From: Actinomadura kijaniata NBRC 14229
GTDB lineage: Bacteria; Actinomycetota; Actinomycetes; Streptosporangiales; Streptosporangiaceae
DNA: 64,000 bases
NCBI RefSeq assembly: GCF_001552175.1
Contig: NZ_BCQR01000016.1
Coordinates: forward strand, 1 to 64,000
Direction of reading: 5' to 3'
Every line of letters begins with the position of its first letter. Within the stretch, counting starts at the first letter, position 1. Made by a program: the position numbers and the translations under genes. This document shows, in pieces, positions 7,791-16,425 of the stretch. Under the pieces are notes generated by a model that was not told the DNA's origin, made no database searches, and was given only the letters and a program-made list of their open reading frames with translations.

Positions 7791-9678
7791 ACAGCACGCG
7801 CAGGATCAGCACCGAGCCGATGCCGAACAGGGCGTAGCCCATCAGCTGGAACAGGCTCACCGACGGTGTCACCTGGGGACCTCCGGCCGTGCCCAGCAGG
7901 AGCGCGGCGACCACGGCGGCGGTCGCGCCGAGCACCGTCAGCAGGGTCTGGTGCAGCAGGGTCGTCACCAGGTGACGGTCGCGGTCGTCGGCGAACAGGC
8001 GCACGTTCACGCTGAGCCGGCCGCGTTCCAGCGAGTGGGTGATCCGGTCGAGGCGGCGGGGCAGGCGGCGCAGGACCGGCAGCAGGTTCAGGGTCTCGTC
8101 GGCCAGGGCCTCCCGGAGGGAGGAGGGGTGGAGGCGCTCGGTGAACTGGCCGGAGGCATGCTCCTGGGCCTCGGCGAACAGGTCGAACGACGGGTCCAGC
8201 CGCGTCAGCGTCCCCTCCAGGGTGGCCAGCGCCCGGAACACCGCCGCGATCTCCGGGTGGACGGCCAGGTCGTAGGCCGCTACCAGCCGGAACAGGTCGG
8301 TGAACATGTCCATGGCGGGGGCGGGGCCGGCGTTCAGGTGGCGGGCGGTGAACTGGCCGAGCGCCCGTTCCAGGCTCGGCCGGTCGAGCTGCTCGGGGTG
8401 GGTGACGATCTCCAGCAGGGCGTCGGACATGGCGGCCGGGTCGTTGCGGCCGACGGCGACCAGCAGGTGTTCCAGCGAGGCGCGCAGCTGGCCGTCCAGG
8501 CGGCCGACCGAGCCGAAGTCCAGCAGGGCCAGGGTGCCGTCGCGCAGCAGCAGGATGTTGCCGGGGTGCGGGTCGGCGTGGAAGGTGCCGTCCCGCATGA
8601 TCTGGGTCAGCAGGCCCGCCAGCAGGTCGCGGGCCAGCTTGGCGCGGTCGAGGCCGTGCTCGGCGATGATGGGTTCGGCCTTGCTCAGCGGCACGCCGTC
8701 CAGCCACTCCTGGACGAGGACGCGTTCGGTGGTGAGTTCCTCGTGCAGGCCCGGGACGCGCAGCGCGGGCTGCGCGGCGGCGACCGTGGTCATGTTGCGC
8801 GCCTCGACCCGGAAGTCGAGCTCCTCCAGCAGCGCGGCGGCGAAGCCGCGGGCCAGTTCGACGGCGCCGAAGGCGCGGCCCCAGCGGGTGCGCTGCTGGA
8901 GGGTGGCGGCGAGCCGCTCGACGATGTCCAGGTCGCGTTCGACCAGCGGCCGGATGCCGGGCCGCTGCACCTTCACCACGACCTCGGCGCCCGAGTGCAG
9001 CCGGGCCCGGTGCACCTGGCCGATGGACGCCGCCGCCAGCGGCGTCCGGTCGAACTCGGCGAACACGGCATGGGGGGAGCCGCCCAGTTCCTCGGTCAGC
9101 ACCTGCTCGATCTCGGCGGAGGAGGCGGGCTCCACCTTGTCCTGGAGGTGGGAGAGCTCGTCCAGGAACGCCGGGGACAGCAGGTCCCGGCGCGTCGACA
9201 GCACCTGACCGAACTTCACGAACGTGACCCCGGCTTCCTGGAGGGCCAGGCGCAGCGACCGGGCGTGCGGGGTGCGGCCCCGGCGCCCGCGCAGCGCCGG
9301 GCCGAGGCCGTGCCGGACCGCGATCCGGGTGATCTGGTAGTAGCGGCGGCTGCGCGACACGCGGCGGATCGCCGACCGCACGATCTCACTCGGATGCGGC
9401 AGCGAGCCGGTCGGCACCAGCGCCTCGGCGATCACGATGAACGTCATCGTGATCAGCACGGCGCAGGCCACGGTCAGCGCCAGGTACAGGCCGGGACTCT
9501 CCCGCCGCATCTGTTCGGCGAGGACGCTGCTGAGCGAGAAGGCGAGCAGGGCCCCGACGCCGGTCCGCACCGTTCCCACCGGCCGCCCGAGCAGCCGCCG
9601 GCTCGCCCAGACCAGCCCGCCCACCAGCAGGACGCCCGTCAGCAGGGCAAGGGACAGCAGCGGCAGGCCGGACGACAT
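7768..9678 (-). CDS. ABC1/UbiB-family atypical protein kinase
   Basis: A 636-residue membrane-associated member of the ABC1 (UbiB/AarF/COQ8) kinase-like family. A hydrophobic segment at residues 5-25 precedes the kinase core. The family hallmarks are intact: KFGQVLSTR (KxGQ motif), the alanine-rich loop PLAAASIGQVHRA in place of a Gly-rich loop, VVVKVQRPG with the catalytic lysine, the HADPHPGNILL catalytic loop and LLDFGSVGR. Two further hydrophobic helices end the protein (LLTVLGATAAVVAALLL and LMGYALFGIGSVLIL). Members act as ATPases/kinases in quinone or lipid metabolism; actinomycetes use menaquinone, so the precise role is unknown. ATG 9678 follows GAGGAGCC. Confidence 0.9.
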   Translation of the reverse strand: MSSGLPLLSLALLTGVLLVGGLVWASRRLLGRPVGTVRTGVGALLAFSLSSVLAEQMRRESPGLYLALTVACAVLITMTFIVIAEALVPTGSLPHPSEIVRSAIRRVSRSRRYYQITRIAVRHGLGPALRGRRGRTPHARSLRLALQEAGVTFVKFGQVLSTRRDLLSPAFLDELSHLQDKVEPASSAEIEQVLTEELGGSPHAVFAEFDRTPLAAASIGQVHRARLHSGAEVVVKVQRPGIRPLVERDLDIVERLAATLQQRTRWGRAFGAVELARGFAAALLEELDFRVEARNMTTVAAAQPALRVPGLHEELTTERVLVQEWLDGVPLSKAEPIIAEHGLDRAKLARDLLAGLLTQIMRDGTFHADPHPGNILLLRDGTLALLDFGSVGRLDGQLRASLEHLLVAVGRNDPAAMSDALLEIVTHPEQLDRPSLERALGQFTARHLNAGPAPAMDMFTDLFRLVAAYDLAVHPEIAAVFRALATLEGTLTRLDPSFDLFAEAQEHASGQFTERLHPSSLREALADETLNLLPVLRRLPRRLDRITHSLERGRLSVNVRLFADDRDRHLVTTLLHQTLLTVLGATAAVVAALLLGTAGGPQVTPSVSLFQLMGYALFGIGSVLILRVLFTIFRHP

Positions 9679-9838
9679 GGGGGGCTCCTCGAAGACACGC
9701 GGACGCGGTGAAGATCACCGGGGTGGGCCCAGTATGGCGGTTCGGCGGGGGGCCAGATTCCCCCGCGTGGGGGAGCCGGTTCCCCCACGCGGCGGGGCGG
9801 GCCGGGAGCGCGAGGCCGACGACCGCCCGGGCCGCGCG

Positions 9839-10342
9839 TCAGGGTGCGGTGGCGGCGGCCCGGCGGGACCGGCGCGCGTCGAGCAGGAAGAGCGCCACGG
9901 GAACGAAGACCAGGAAGAAGCCGAACGTCGGGAAGCACACGTAGGCGCCGAAGACCGCCCAGGCCAGCAGGGCCAGCCCGACATGGCGGGGGAGCGTTCG
10001 GCCTTCGCGGGCATGGGCGACGGCCATCAGCCCGAGGAGGACCAGCGGGAGCGCGAAGCTGCCGGGCACGGCCCAGAAGGCGAGCTTGGACTCCGGCATC
10101 TCCGGCGACCCCAGACCCCAGTGGAGGTCCCCGGCCATCCAGCCCGCCCAGTGCCGCCAGGTCATGCTCGCGCCGAGGGCGCTGTGGCCGAGGCCGATCG
10201 CCACGCAGCTCCAGCCGCCCCATCTCGTCAGGGTCGCGGGTTCGGCGTCGTTCCGAGCCGTCGTCGTGGTCACGTTCATGTCCTTCGCTCGGGCGGAGAC
10301 GGGCGCGCGGTCCGGTCGGAGCGTCACGGGGATCCGGGTCAT
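9839..10342 (-). CDS. Small four-helix membrane protein (DUF6463-like)
   Basis: A 167-residue membrane protein with about four hydrophobic helices after residue 40 (GWSCVAIGLGHSALGASMTW, a segment around FALPLVLLGLMAVA, and LALLAWAVFGAYV with FGFFLVFVPVALFLL). The layout resembles the DUF6463 group. The ATG at 10342 overlaps the stop of the upstream fusion-enzyme gene (ATGA) and has AAAGGG upstream, suggesting translational coupling; a second candidate start at 10279 (MNVTTTT) would remove a basic 21-residue leader. Transport or sensing with the upstream enzyme is only a guess from the coupling. Confidence 0.7.
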   Translation of the reverse strand: MTRIPVTLRPDRAPVSARAKDMNVTTTTARNDAEPATLTRWGGWSCVAIGLGHSALGASMTWRHWAGWMAGDLHWGLGSPEMPESKLAFWAVPGSFALPLVLLGLMAVAHAREGRTLPRHVGLALLAWAVFGAYVCFPTFGFFLVFVPVALFLLDARRSRRAAATAP

Positions 10343-12270
10343 GAGAGCGCCCTTTCGGCCATCATCGTCATCAGCGTCATCTGGTCCAGCTCGGGTGCGG
10401 TGGCGGGGTCGAGCTCGCGGTAGCGGCGGTGGAGGTTGACCACGATCCGCTCCGCGTCCAGCCAGGTGGCGTACTCGCCCAGGTCCACCGCCTTGACCGC
10501 CTCGCCGAAGGACAGCCCGCGGGCGTGCGCGGCGTCCGCCTGCTCGACCACGTGGGTGAGGTAGCCGCGCACCGCGCGGATCCCGTCGGGGTCGGTGACC
10601 GGGCCGTGACCGGGGACGATCGTGTCGGCGCCGGTGGCGATCATCCGGTCGCAGGCGGCGATCCAGTGGGAGACCGGGCCGCTCCACACGATCGGGGTGC
10701 AGCCCACGAACAGCAGGTCGCCGGCGAAGAGCACGCCCGCGTCCGGCACGTGCACGACCGAGTCGGCGGCGGTGTGGGCGGGGCCGAGGTCCATCACCCG
10801 CACCTCGCGGCCGCCGACGTCCAGCGTCAGCTCCCCGTCGAAGGTCAGGTCGGGCAGCCGCAGGCGGATGCCGCCGAAGTCGAAGGCGCCGAAGCGTTCG
10901 CGGAAGTAGGGGGTCGCCGGTCCGATGTCCACCACCTGGGTGGCGGTCAGCATCTCCGGCGGCATCTCGTGCCGCATCTCCGCGCAGGTGGCCTCGGCGG
11001 CGATGATCTGGACCCGTTCGTCCAGCAGCTGGTTGCCGTGGGTGTGGTCGCCGTTGGCGTGGGTGATGACGGCGCGGGTGATCGGCCGGCGTCCGGTGAC
11101 CGGGCGCATGGCGTCGAGCATCTCGGCGGTCAGCCGCAGGTCGAACAGGGTGTCCACCAGGAGGGAGGCGTCCTCGCCCGCGACCAGTCCGGCGTTGCTC
11201 CAGCCGTAGCCGCCGTCGGGCAGCAGCCAGGCCCACACGTCCGGGCCCACCTCGTGCAGTCCGCGCGTGTAGGGCAGCTTCGAAGGGGCGCGGTTGACGC
11301 GCGGGCGCGGCGGCCGCCGGTCGGGGTCGTGCCGGGGCGCCAGCGGGTGCGGCGCGGCGGACGCGCGGACGGCCTGGCGGGTGTGCCCCAGCCCCTCGAC
11401 GGTCAGCTCGACGACGTCGCCGTCCCGCAGCCAGCCGGGGAACGCGGCCGGGTCGGAGAGCGACAGGTGCTCGACGAGGCAGCAGCCGGGCACCGTGCCC
11501 GACCCGAACACGTCGCCGGGCACCAGGTCCACACCGCGCGAGGCGTAGGAGATCACCTCGCCGAAGCTCCAGTCCATGGCGCCGGTGTCGCCCGAGCCGA
11601 TGGTCGTGCCGTTGACCTTCGCCTCGACCCGCAGGGCGAGCCGGCCGTCGCGGCGGTGGGGGGCGAGCTCGTCCGGGGTGACCAGGAACGGGCCGAGCGT
11701 GGTCGCGCCGTCCTTGCCCTTGGCCTGGCCGATCGCCATCGGCGCCTCGCGCATCTGCAGGTCGCGCGCCGACCAGTCGTTGTAGATGGTGTAACCGATG
11801 ATGTGTTCCTCGGCCTGCTCCGGCGTGAGGTCGCGGCCGCCGGGGCCGATGACCGCGGCGATCTCCAGTTCGAAGTCGAACCAGGCGCTGCCGGGCGAGA
11901 CCGTCACCTCGTCGTACGGGCCGACGACCGTCGAGGGGCAGGCGAAGTAGAAGGCCGGGACCCGGTACCAGGCGTCGTTGAGCGTGCGTGGCGATCCGGT
12001 CGCCTGCTGGCAGTTGCGCATGTGGTCCAGGAAGCACAGGCAGTCGCGGATCGAGGGCGGACGGGGAACCGGCGCGCGCAGCCTGGCCCCGGCCAGCGGA
12101 ACGGTCGGCTCCGCCGAAGCCAGAGCTGCCTCTCCGGCCGCCCGCAGCTCCTCGGCGCCCCGGCCGATGAGGTCGACCAGGCGGACGTCCGGCGCGAGCG
12201 GATGGATCCGGTCCCCGCCGATCACTCCGACGCGGTCCCCGGTGTCGGTCGCGTAGGTCACCCAGCGCAT
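10339..12270 (-). CDS. Fumarylacetoacetate hydrolase - metallo-beta-lactamase fusion enzyme
   Basis: A 643-residue bifunctional protein. Residues 1 to about 305 form an FAH-family domain: FYFACPSTVVGPYDEV, WFDFELEIAAVIG with the metal-binding Glu pair, YTIYNDWSARDLQ, AKGKDGATTLGPF and VPGDVFGSGTVPG. After a Pro/Arg-rich linker (about 305-330) a metallo-beta-lactamase-fold hydrolase runs to the end, with THANGDHTHGN, LGPAHTAADSVVHVPDAGVL, FAGDLLF and VPGHGP. FAH enzymes hydrolyse or decarboxylate beta-diketo acids; MBL hydrolases cut esters, thioesters or lactones, so a two-step ring or ester degradation is plausible. In the metal motif the second His of HxHxDH is Asn. Strong GAGGAGG Shine-Dalgarno; divergent from a TetR gene. 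Confidence 0.88.
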   Translation of the reverse strand: MRWVTYATDTGDRVGVIGGDRIHPLAPDVRLVDLIGRGAEELRAAGEAALASAEPTVPLAGARLRAPVPRPPSIRDCLCFLDHMRNCQQATGSPRTLNDAWYRVPAFYFACPSTVVGPYDEVTVSPGSAWFDFELEIAAVIGPGGRDLTPEQAEEHIIGYTIYNDWSARDLQMREAPMAIGQAKGKDGATTLGPFLVTPDELAPHRRDGRLALRVEAKVNGTTIGSGDTGAMDWSFGEVISYASRGVDLVPGDVFGSGTVPGCCLVEHLSLSDPAAFPGWLRDGDVVELTVEGLGHTRQAVRASAAPHPLAPRHDPDRRPPRPRVNRAPSKLPYTRGLHEVGPDVWAWLLPDGGYGWSNAGLVAGEDASLLVDTLFDLRLTAEMLDAMRPVTGRRPITRAVITHANGDHTHGNQLLDERVQIIAAEATCAEMRHEMPPEMLTATQVVDIGPATPYFRERFGAFDFGGIRLRLPDLTFDGELTLDVGGREVRVMDLGPAHTAADSVVHVPDAGVLFAGDLLFVGCTPIVWSGPVSHWIAACDRMIATGADTIVPGHGPVTDPDGIRAVRGYLTHVVEQADAAHARGLSFGEAVKAVDLGEYATWLDAERIVVNLHRRYRELDPATAPELDQMTLMTMMAERALS

Positions 12271-12291
12271 GGGAGAACCTCCTCACTTCTA

Positions 12292-12341
12292 TGTTGGTCA
12301 ACACAGGTTATATCAGCTAACACAGAATCTGTCGTTTGACA
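12292..12341. promoter_or_regulatory. TetR-type operators and promoter for the FAH-MBL gene
   Basis: This AT-richer stretch holds TGTTGGTCAACA (12292-12303) and ACAGAATCTGT (12322-12332), both palindromic. On the minus strand, -35 ACGACA (12335-12330) and -10 TATAAC (12312-12307) are 17 bases apart and the palindromes flank the -10, so the adjacent TetR protein could block the promoter. A TTGACA on the plus strand lies at 12336-12341. Confidence 0.5.
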
Positions 12342-12352
12342 TACCTGCTTAG

Positions 12353-12937
12353 ATGGCCTTCATGGCCACGCGACGTACCGAGAGGACCCAGGAGAGCCGC
12401 CGACTGCTGGTGACGGCCGCCGCGGAGCTCTTCGCCGAGAAGGGGTACCGGCAGACGAGCTTCCTCGACATCGCCGAGAAGGCCGGGATCAGCCGCGGCT
12501 CCATCCCCTGGCACTTCGGTAACAAGCTGGGCCTGCTGGAGGCGGTGATCGACGACCAGATCCAGGCCGTGCTGACCAGGTTCGCGCCGACCCCGGGGGA
12601 GCGGCCTTCCGGTGACCCGCTGGACCAGGTCATGGGCTTCATCCGCATGCCGGTCACACGCCTGTTCATCACCCTGCTCGCCGAGGCCGTGGAGGTCGAC
12701 TCGCCGATCCGCGAGCACTACGCGCAACTGCACGCGGCGCTCCGGCAGGGGGTCCGGTCCCAGATCCCGGCGGAGGCGCTGCCCGCGGGGACCACTCCGG
12801 AGGCGTTCACGGTCGTGCTGGTGGGGGCGGTCATCGGCGTTCACGCCCAGTGGCGGGTCGCCCCCGAGGCGGTGGACCTCGACGCCGTCCGCACCACGAT
12901 CCGCGCCCTCCTGCCGACGAGCCTCGAACGACCCTGA
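12353..12937 (+). CDS. TetR-family regulator
   Basis: A 194-residue TetR/AcrR-type repressor. The N-terminal helix-turn-helix is clear (LLVTAAAELFAEKGYRQTSF, then IAEKAGISRGSIPWHFGNK), and the rest is an all-helical ligand-binding domain. ATG codons occur at 12353 and 12362, neither with a Shine-Dalgarno, so the second may be read from a short or absent leader. Divergent from the FAH-MBL enzyme gene with palindromes between, which suggests it represses that gene and itself until a substrate or intermediate binds. Confidence 0.88.
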   Translation: MAFMATRRTERTQESRRLLVTAAAELFAEKGYRQTSFLDIAEKAGISRGSIPWHFGNKLGLLEAVIDDQIQAVLTRFAPTPGERPSGDPLDQVMGFIRMPVTRLFITLLAEAVEVDSPIREHYAQLHAALRQGVRSQIPAEALPAGTTPEAFTVVLVGAVIGVHAQWRVAPEAVDLDAVRTTIRALLPTSLERP

Positions 12938-13286
12938 CGCCGCCCAGAGGCAACTGCCGACACGGCGAAAGCGACGACGCTGTAGGAGTCGGCCATTTCA
13001 CCGATGCGTCCAGCGCGGCAGATCACTGAGGGGCCGCCTCAACCTCCCACATGACCACGGGCAGGGCCCCGCCCCGCTTTCGGTCTGGGCCGTGCCTGCC
13101 CGGCCGGCGGGCTCGCTCAGACTGTCGGCGCCGGACGCCGTTCCGCGCGCAGGAGCCGGAGGCCGGCGCCCCAGGACTGGACCCGCATGCGGTTCTCCTC
13201 GCGTGGCCGGGGGAGCGGCCGACGGTGAAGTGGACCCGGGCCGTGTGGAGGTCGGGGTTGCCCGGGGTGGCGGGGGTCGGCGCGGT
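12938..13286. other. Intergenic, nothing supported
   Basis: About 350 bases between the TetR gene and the truncated transporter. No frame with recognisable content, RNA gene or clear hairpin was seen. Confidence 0.5.
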
Positions 13287-13640
13287 TCAGGTCAGGGCCA
13301 GGAGGCTGACGGCGACGACGGCGGCGCCCAGCCCGGCCAGCACACCGCGGGCCAGCAGGACGGTACCGGCCGGGTAGAGAGCGGTGATCACCGCGACGAC
13401 GGTGAGGTCACCGCTGCGGGCAAGCAGGTTCGCCAACGAGTCCAGCACGCCGCCGGCCGCCGACATCGCGTAGGCGGGCCGTTCGGACCCCAGCCTGCGG
13501 AACATCACCGCGGCCGCGGTGAGGGTGATGGCCGAGGAGACTGTGCGGCCCGCCAGCAGCGGGGCCACCCCGCTGTCGGCGGGGGCCTGGTGCAGGAAGA
13601 CCAGTTGCAGGGCGATGGCGGCACCTGCGGCCGCGCCTTC
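13287..13640 (-). pseudogene. Truncated DMT/EamA-type transporter
   Basis: On the minus strand about 118 codons encode the second half of a drug/metabolite transporter: AIALQLVFLHQAPADSGVAP, LLAGRTVSSAITLTAAAV, AGGVLDSLANLLARSGDLTV and ITALYPAGTVLLARGVLAGL, then a final helix to LLALT. The N-terminal five helices are missing, and the usual basic/aromatic residues between the last two helices (RxRxTRxQ in relatives) appear deleted. The upstream end abuts the tail of an integrase gene on the other strand, so the transporter was probably cut when an element integrated or recombined here. Confidence 0.65.
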
Positions 13641-13928
13641 TCCACACCCTGCATCCACGAACACGCCTGCGTCCGCTGCCCGATGCCCTGGCCCGACCCC
13701 GCCCAACGCGCCCGGCTCATCGAGGTCCGCGACAACCTCATCGCCCGGATCACTGAAGCCGAACGCGAAGGCTGGCTCGGCGAGGTCGAAGGGCTCAAAG
13801 TCAGCCTCGCCGGGGCTGACGACAAGCTCGCCCAGATCGACCGGCGAAGCCCCACGCCCAGCCTCACCGACCTTGGCATCCCCACCTTCCGAGAGATCCC
13901 CGTCGGCCAGCCCGGCCCGCTCCGCTGA
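13632..13928 (+). pseudogene. C-terminal remnant of a tyrosine-type integrase
   Basis: The reading frame ending at 13928 contains STPCIHEHACVRCPMPWPDP, then LIEVRDNLIARITEAEREGW, LGEVEGLKVSLAGADDKLA and LTDLGIPTF. This Cys/His cluster, coiled coil and short tail is the C-terminus commonly seen on long actinobacterial phage- or transposon-like site-specific recombinases. The catalytic core is absent, and upstream sequence in frame is unrelated, so it is a 3' fragment left at the boundary with the truncated transporter. Confidence 0.6.
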
Positions 13929-13943
13929 AGTAGCCTTACGGTC

Positions 13944-14438
13944 ATGACGGTCAGTGATGACGCCTGGTGGGAGCTGCTCCACGAACTAGATGACCCCGAC
14001 CACATGGAGTTCCCGGCAATCTACGATCACACCGAGGTCAGAGCCCGATTCAACAAGGTCGTCGCGAAGCTGGACACCGCCTTCGGATGCCGGTGCCATG
14101 TCGATCGGAATATCCAGGACGCCAGCTTCCACGGCGACATCGGTGTCCCCGCCACCCACACAGCAGGGGGCGAAAGGATCACCATTCGCATCAGCAACTT
14201 CGGGAATCTCGCGGTCTACTCGCCGGAGAACATCCGCAGCTACACCGACGCCGAGAAACGACAGCTCCTACCCGCTGAAGACCTCGACCGAATCGAGGAC
14301 ACACTGACCGGCCTCGACTACCGCGTCGTCCCCGAAGATCTCCTCAACACCCGCTACAACGGCCGAAGCGACCTCGCGAACTACTACCCCTCAGACCAGC
14401 CACCCACCTGGTTCACCCGGTTCTTCGACTACCTCTGA
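13944..14438 (+). CDS. Hypothetical protein next to integrase remnant
   Basis: A 164-residue soluble protein, acidic and rich in aromatic residues (DDAWWELLHELDD, SDQPPTWFTRFFDYL). It starts 15 bases after the integrase remnant and is probably part of the same mobile cargo. The central stretch (CRCHVDRNIQDASFHGDIGV, then RITIRISNFGNLAVY) looks beta-rich and may form an immunity- or adaptor-like fold, but I do not recognise a family. GC content is lower than in the neighbouring core genes, which fits transfer. The ATG at 13944 has no strong Shine-Dalgarno. Confidence 0.65.
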   Translation: MTVSDDAWWELLHELDDPDHMEFPAIYDHTEVRARFNKVVAKLDTAFGCRCHVDRNIQDASFHGDIGVPATHTAGGERITIRISNFGNLAVYSPENIRSYTDAEKRQLLPAEDLDRIEDTLTGLDYRVVPEDLLNTRYNGRSDLANYYPSDQPPTWFTRFFDYL

Positions 14439-14799
14439 GCCACGGCAAGCCGTCGACCCGGCAAGATCAATTAAGTTCAGAGAATCCGGGTCCCGGGGCA
14501 ACGGGTGCTCGCCTGCCCGTGGCTGTTCAGGCTGGGGTTCTGCCGGTTGGTCTGGCCTCCCAACGAGTCATCAGGGGCAACCGGCAGGTCGGCGCGGTTG
14601 TTTGGATGATCGCGGGCCGCTCGGTCATGGGCTTGGGGTGTGAGGAACAGCGATGCGAGAGCGTGCGCCAGGCAGGTCGTCGCGGACAATGGGGCCACTG
14701 CGCACCCTTTGTCCGGCCATGTCGCAGCTCTGTGTGATCAGTTCGACCATTCAGAAACACCCGTGTTCTTTTGACGGTGTTCCTGGAAGGCTGGCGATC
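14439..14799. other. Intergenic, nothing supported
   Basis: About 360 bases of lower GC than the core genes. Short frames on both strands have no recognisable content. It probably belongs to the decayed island. Confidence 0.4.
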
Positions 14800-15116
14800 A
14801 TGGGCTCAAGACAGAACACCCCCGGGCAGGATCTCTTGGCGAGTCTGGTCTTCCTTGCCATCGGCGCGCCGATCGTCTTGGTCGGATTCCAGGTCAGGGC
14901 TCATCTGCCGACTGCGGCGGCCAGACGATGGCTGCGGGCGACCCCTGCGTCAGATACTCGGGCGGCGAACCGGCCGAAAGCAAGGACCTGGACGAGCAGA
15001 AGTCCAGCAATTCCACCGGCGCAAAGGTGGCGTTGGTCATCGGAGGGCTGGTGATGCTCGGCAGCGCCTGGTCAGGCGTTGGGGCCCTTGGGCGCATGAG
15101 TGGTTCGGCTCGCTGA
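14800..15116 (+). pseudogene. Small membrane protein, probably frameshifted
   Basis: An ATG at 14800 opens a frame with one membrane helix (LLASLVFLAIGAPIVLVGFQ). Around 14900-14930 coding potential moves to a second frame that reads DCGGQTMAAGDPCVRYSGGE and then a second helix, GAKVALVIGGLVMLGSAWSG, ending at 15116. A Cys-x2-Gly...Gly-x2-Cys motif before a helix is seen in small zinc-ribbon membrane proteins. Either one frameshift joined two halves of one gene or the second frame is its own gene with an unseen start. Low confidence. Confidence 0.35.
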
Positions 15117-15360
15117 CCGGCTGCTTCAGGCGGTCGACGATGGGTGCCGGGCATCTCTGCGAGATCGTGTGCTGAGCCCTGTCGTGCCTGCTCAAGCGGG
15201 GGGTGGGGGCGGGGGTGGGGGTGCGGCCCGGAAAGAATCTTGAGGTCTTGGCGTAGATAACGGCCTATTGTCTGCGCCATCGTTGATCGTGGCCTGCGGC
15301 CGGGACCGCTGGGCGGTGCGTGAGGCGACGGTGTTGTCTGTGGCAGAGGGGAGCCCGTTC

Positions 15361-15735
15361 GTGCAGTCTGGTATCGCGGAGTTGGCCGCCGTCAGTCTCG
15401 ACTGCCCCGACCCGTCGGCGCTTGCTGCGTTCTACGCCGCGCTGACAGGCGGGAAGATCACCCATGACGCTCCGGAGGCGTCCGCGGTCGTGCTGCCGGG
15501 CGGCGCACGGATCATTTTCCTGCGTGTCGCTGGTTACCTGCCACCAACCTGGCCAGAGGGCGACCGGCCCCAGCAGTTTCACCTGGATTTCGACGTTGAT
15601 GACCTTGAGGAGGCCGAGGCCATCGTCTGCGAACTGGGCGGCGCAAAGCCGAGCTTTCAGCCCAACCCGGGACGGTGGCGCGTCATGACCGACCCGGCCG
15701 GGCACCCGTTCTGCCTCAGTCCGCGGCGGCGGTAA
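15361..15735 (+). CDS. VOC-superfamily (glyoxalase/bleomycin resistance-like) protein
   Basis: A 124-residue vicinal-oxygen-chelate protein. The sequence LAAVSLDCPDPSALAAFYAA at the front and QFHLDFDVDDLEEAEAIVCE plus VMTDPAGHPFCL at the end are standard for the small actinomycete group. His in FHLDFD and aspartates nearby could bind a metal; the actual substrate is unknown. The open frame extends upstream to 15268, but the GTG at 15361 has GAGGGGAG seven bases before it and matches the family start. Confidence 0.8.
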   Translation: MQSGIAELAAVSLDCPDPSALAAFYAALTGGKITHDAPEASAVVLPGGARIIFLRVAGYLPPTWPEGDRPQQFHLDFDVDDLEEAEAIVCELGGAKPSFQPNPGRWRVMTDPAGHPFCLSPRRR

Positions 15736-16334
15736 GCACCCCACAGACACGGCGAACGCCTAGCAAGACGCAACTGCGCCGCCCGCTCGGTGACGATCGC
15801 GGCGAATCCCTCGGGGCCGGGCTCGCCTGGTGGCTGGGTGTGCATCGCCTCCATCATGACCGGCCAGACATCGGTCAAGCCCGCCAGGGCCTCCCTGTTG
15901 TCGCTGATGTCACCTGTCATGGCATGACACCCGTTTGCCCTGGTCGGCCCCGACGAACATGCCCCTTGTGCCCGTGTCACCTCACACCATCTCCCGCCGT
16001 ATCCCGCCACGGCGCGCCCGCGCGTTCGTGACGTGCGCCTTGGGGAAGGCACGCCTGCCGGGCCGCCTGCCACCGTGACCGCGCATCCCTCATCGGACAC
16101 TCCGACGAACAGTGCTTTCGCCGAGACGTTCCTCCCTCCGAAGGCTTCCTCCCACCCGCCGCGCACCTGCGCGCTTGGCTCACACGCCTGATATCCCCAC
16201 CGACCAGACGCCTTTCAGCCGCATCCACAGCAAGACCGAACTGTCATTGCCCGAGTTCAGGAACAGACTCTCCGGGGAGACGCTGCCCGTGCTGGGCGCC
16301 GTTGCGGCGGGGGTCGCTCGCACGCGCTGACCGG
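15736..16334. other. Intergenic with a possible gene fragment
   Basis: About 600 bases. On the minus strand near 15780-15925 a frame reads DNREALAGLTDVWPVMMEAM and GPEGFAAIVTERAA. The motif GFAAIVT recurs in another minus-strand stretch at about 18380-18510 (GLEGFAAIVTGPTGRP), and the two DNA segments share a near-identical run GTGACGATCGCGGCGAA. Both may be ends of one decayed gene family. No complete gene is seen. Confidence 0.3.
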
Positions 16335-16370
16335 CCGCCCCCGGCGCCGTGGTGACGGCGCCGGGGGCGG
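16335..16370 (-). terminator. Strong hairpin terminator of the inhibitor gene
   Basis: A perfect 14-bp inverted repeat (CCGCCCCCGGCGCC, 8-base loop, GGCGCCGGGGGCGG) lies about 55 bases downstream of the tendamistat-like gene on the minus strand. Confidence 0.75.
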
Positions 16371-16425
16371 CGGGGTGTGGCGCGGGGCCGGCCGCCGGGA
16401 TCTCGTGAACGGCTGGCCGCCGCCG

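Noticed and set aside
12612..13928. Continuous plus-strand frame of 438 codons
   Set aside because: It overlaps the TetR gene in another frame and only its last ~100 codons resemble a real protein (integrase tail); treated as a remnant only.
15181..15260. G-rich run as a possible regulatory RNA
   Set aside because: Simple GGGGG-tract sequence with no conserved structure; not enough to call an RNA or G-quadruplex regulator.
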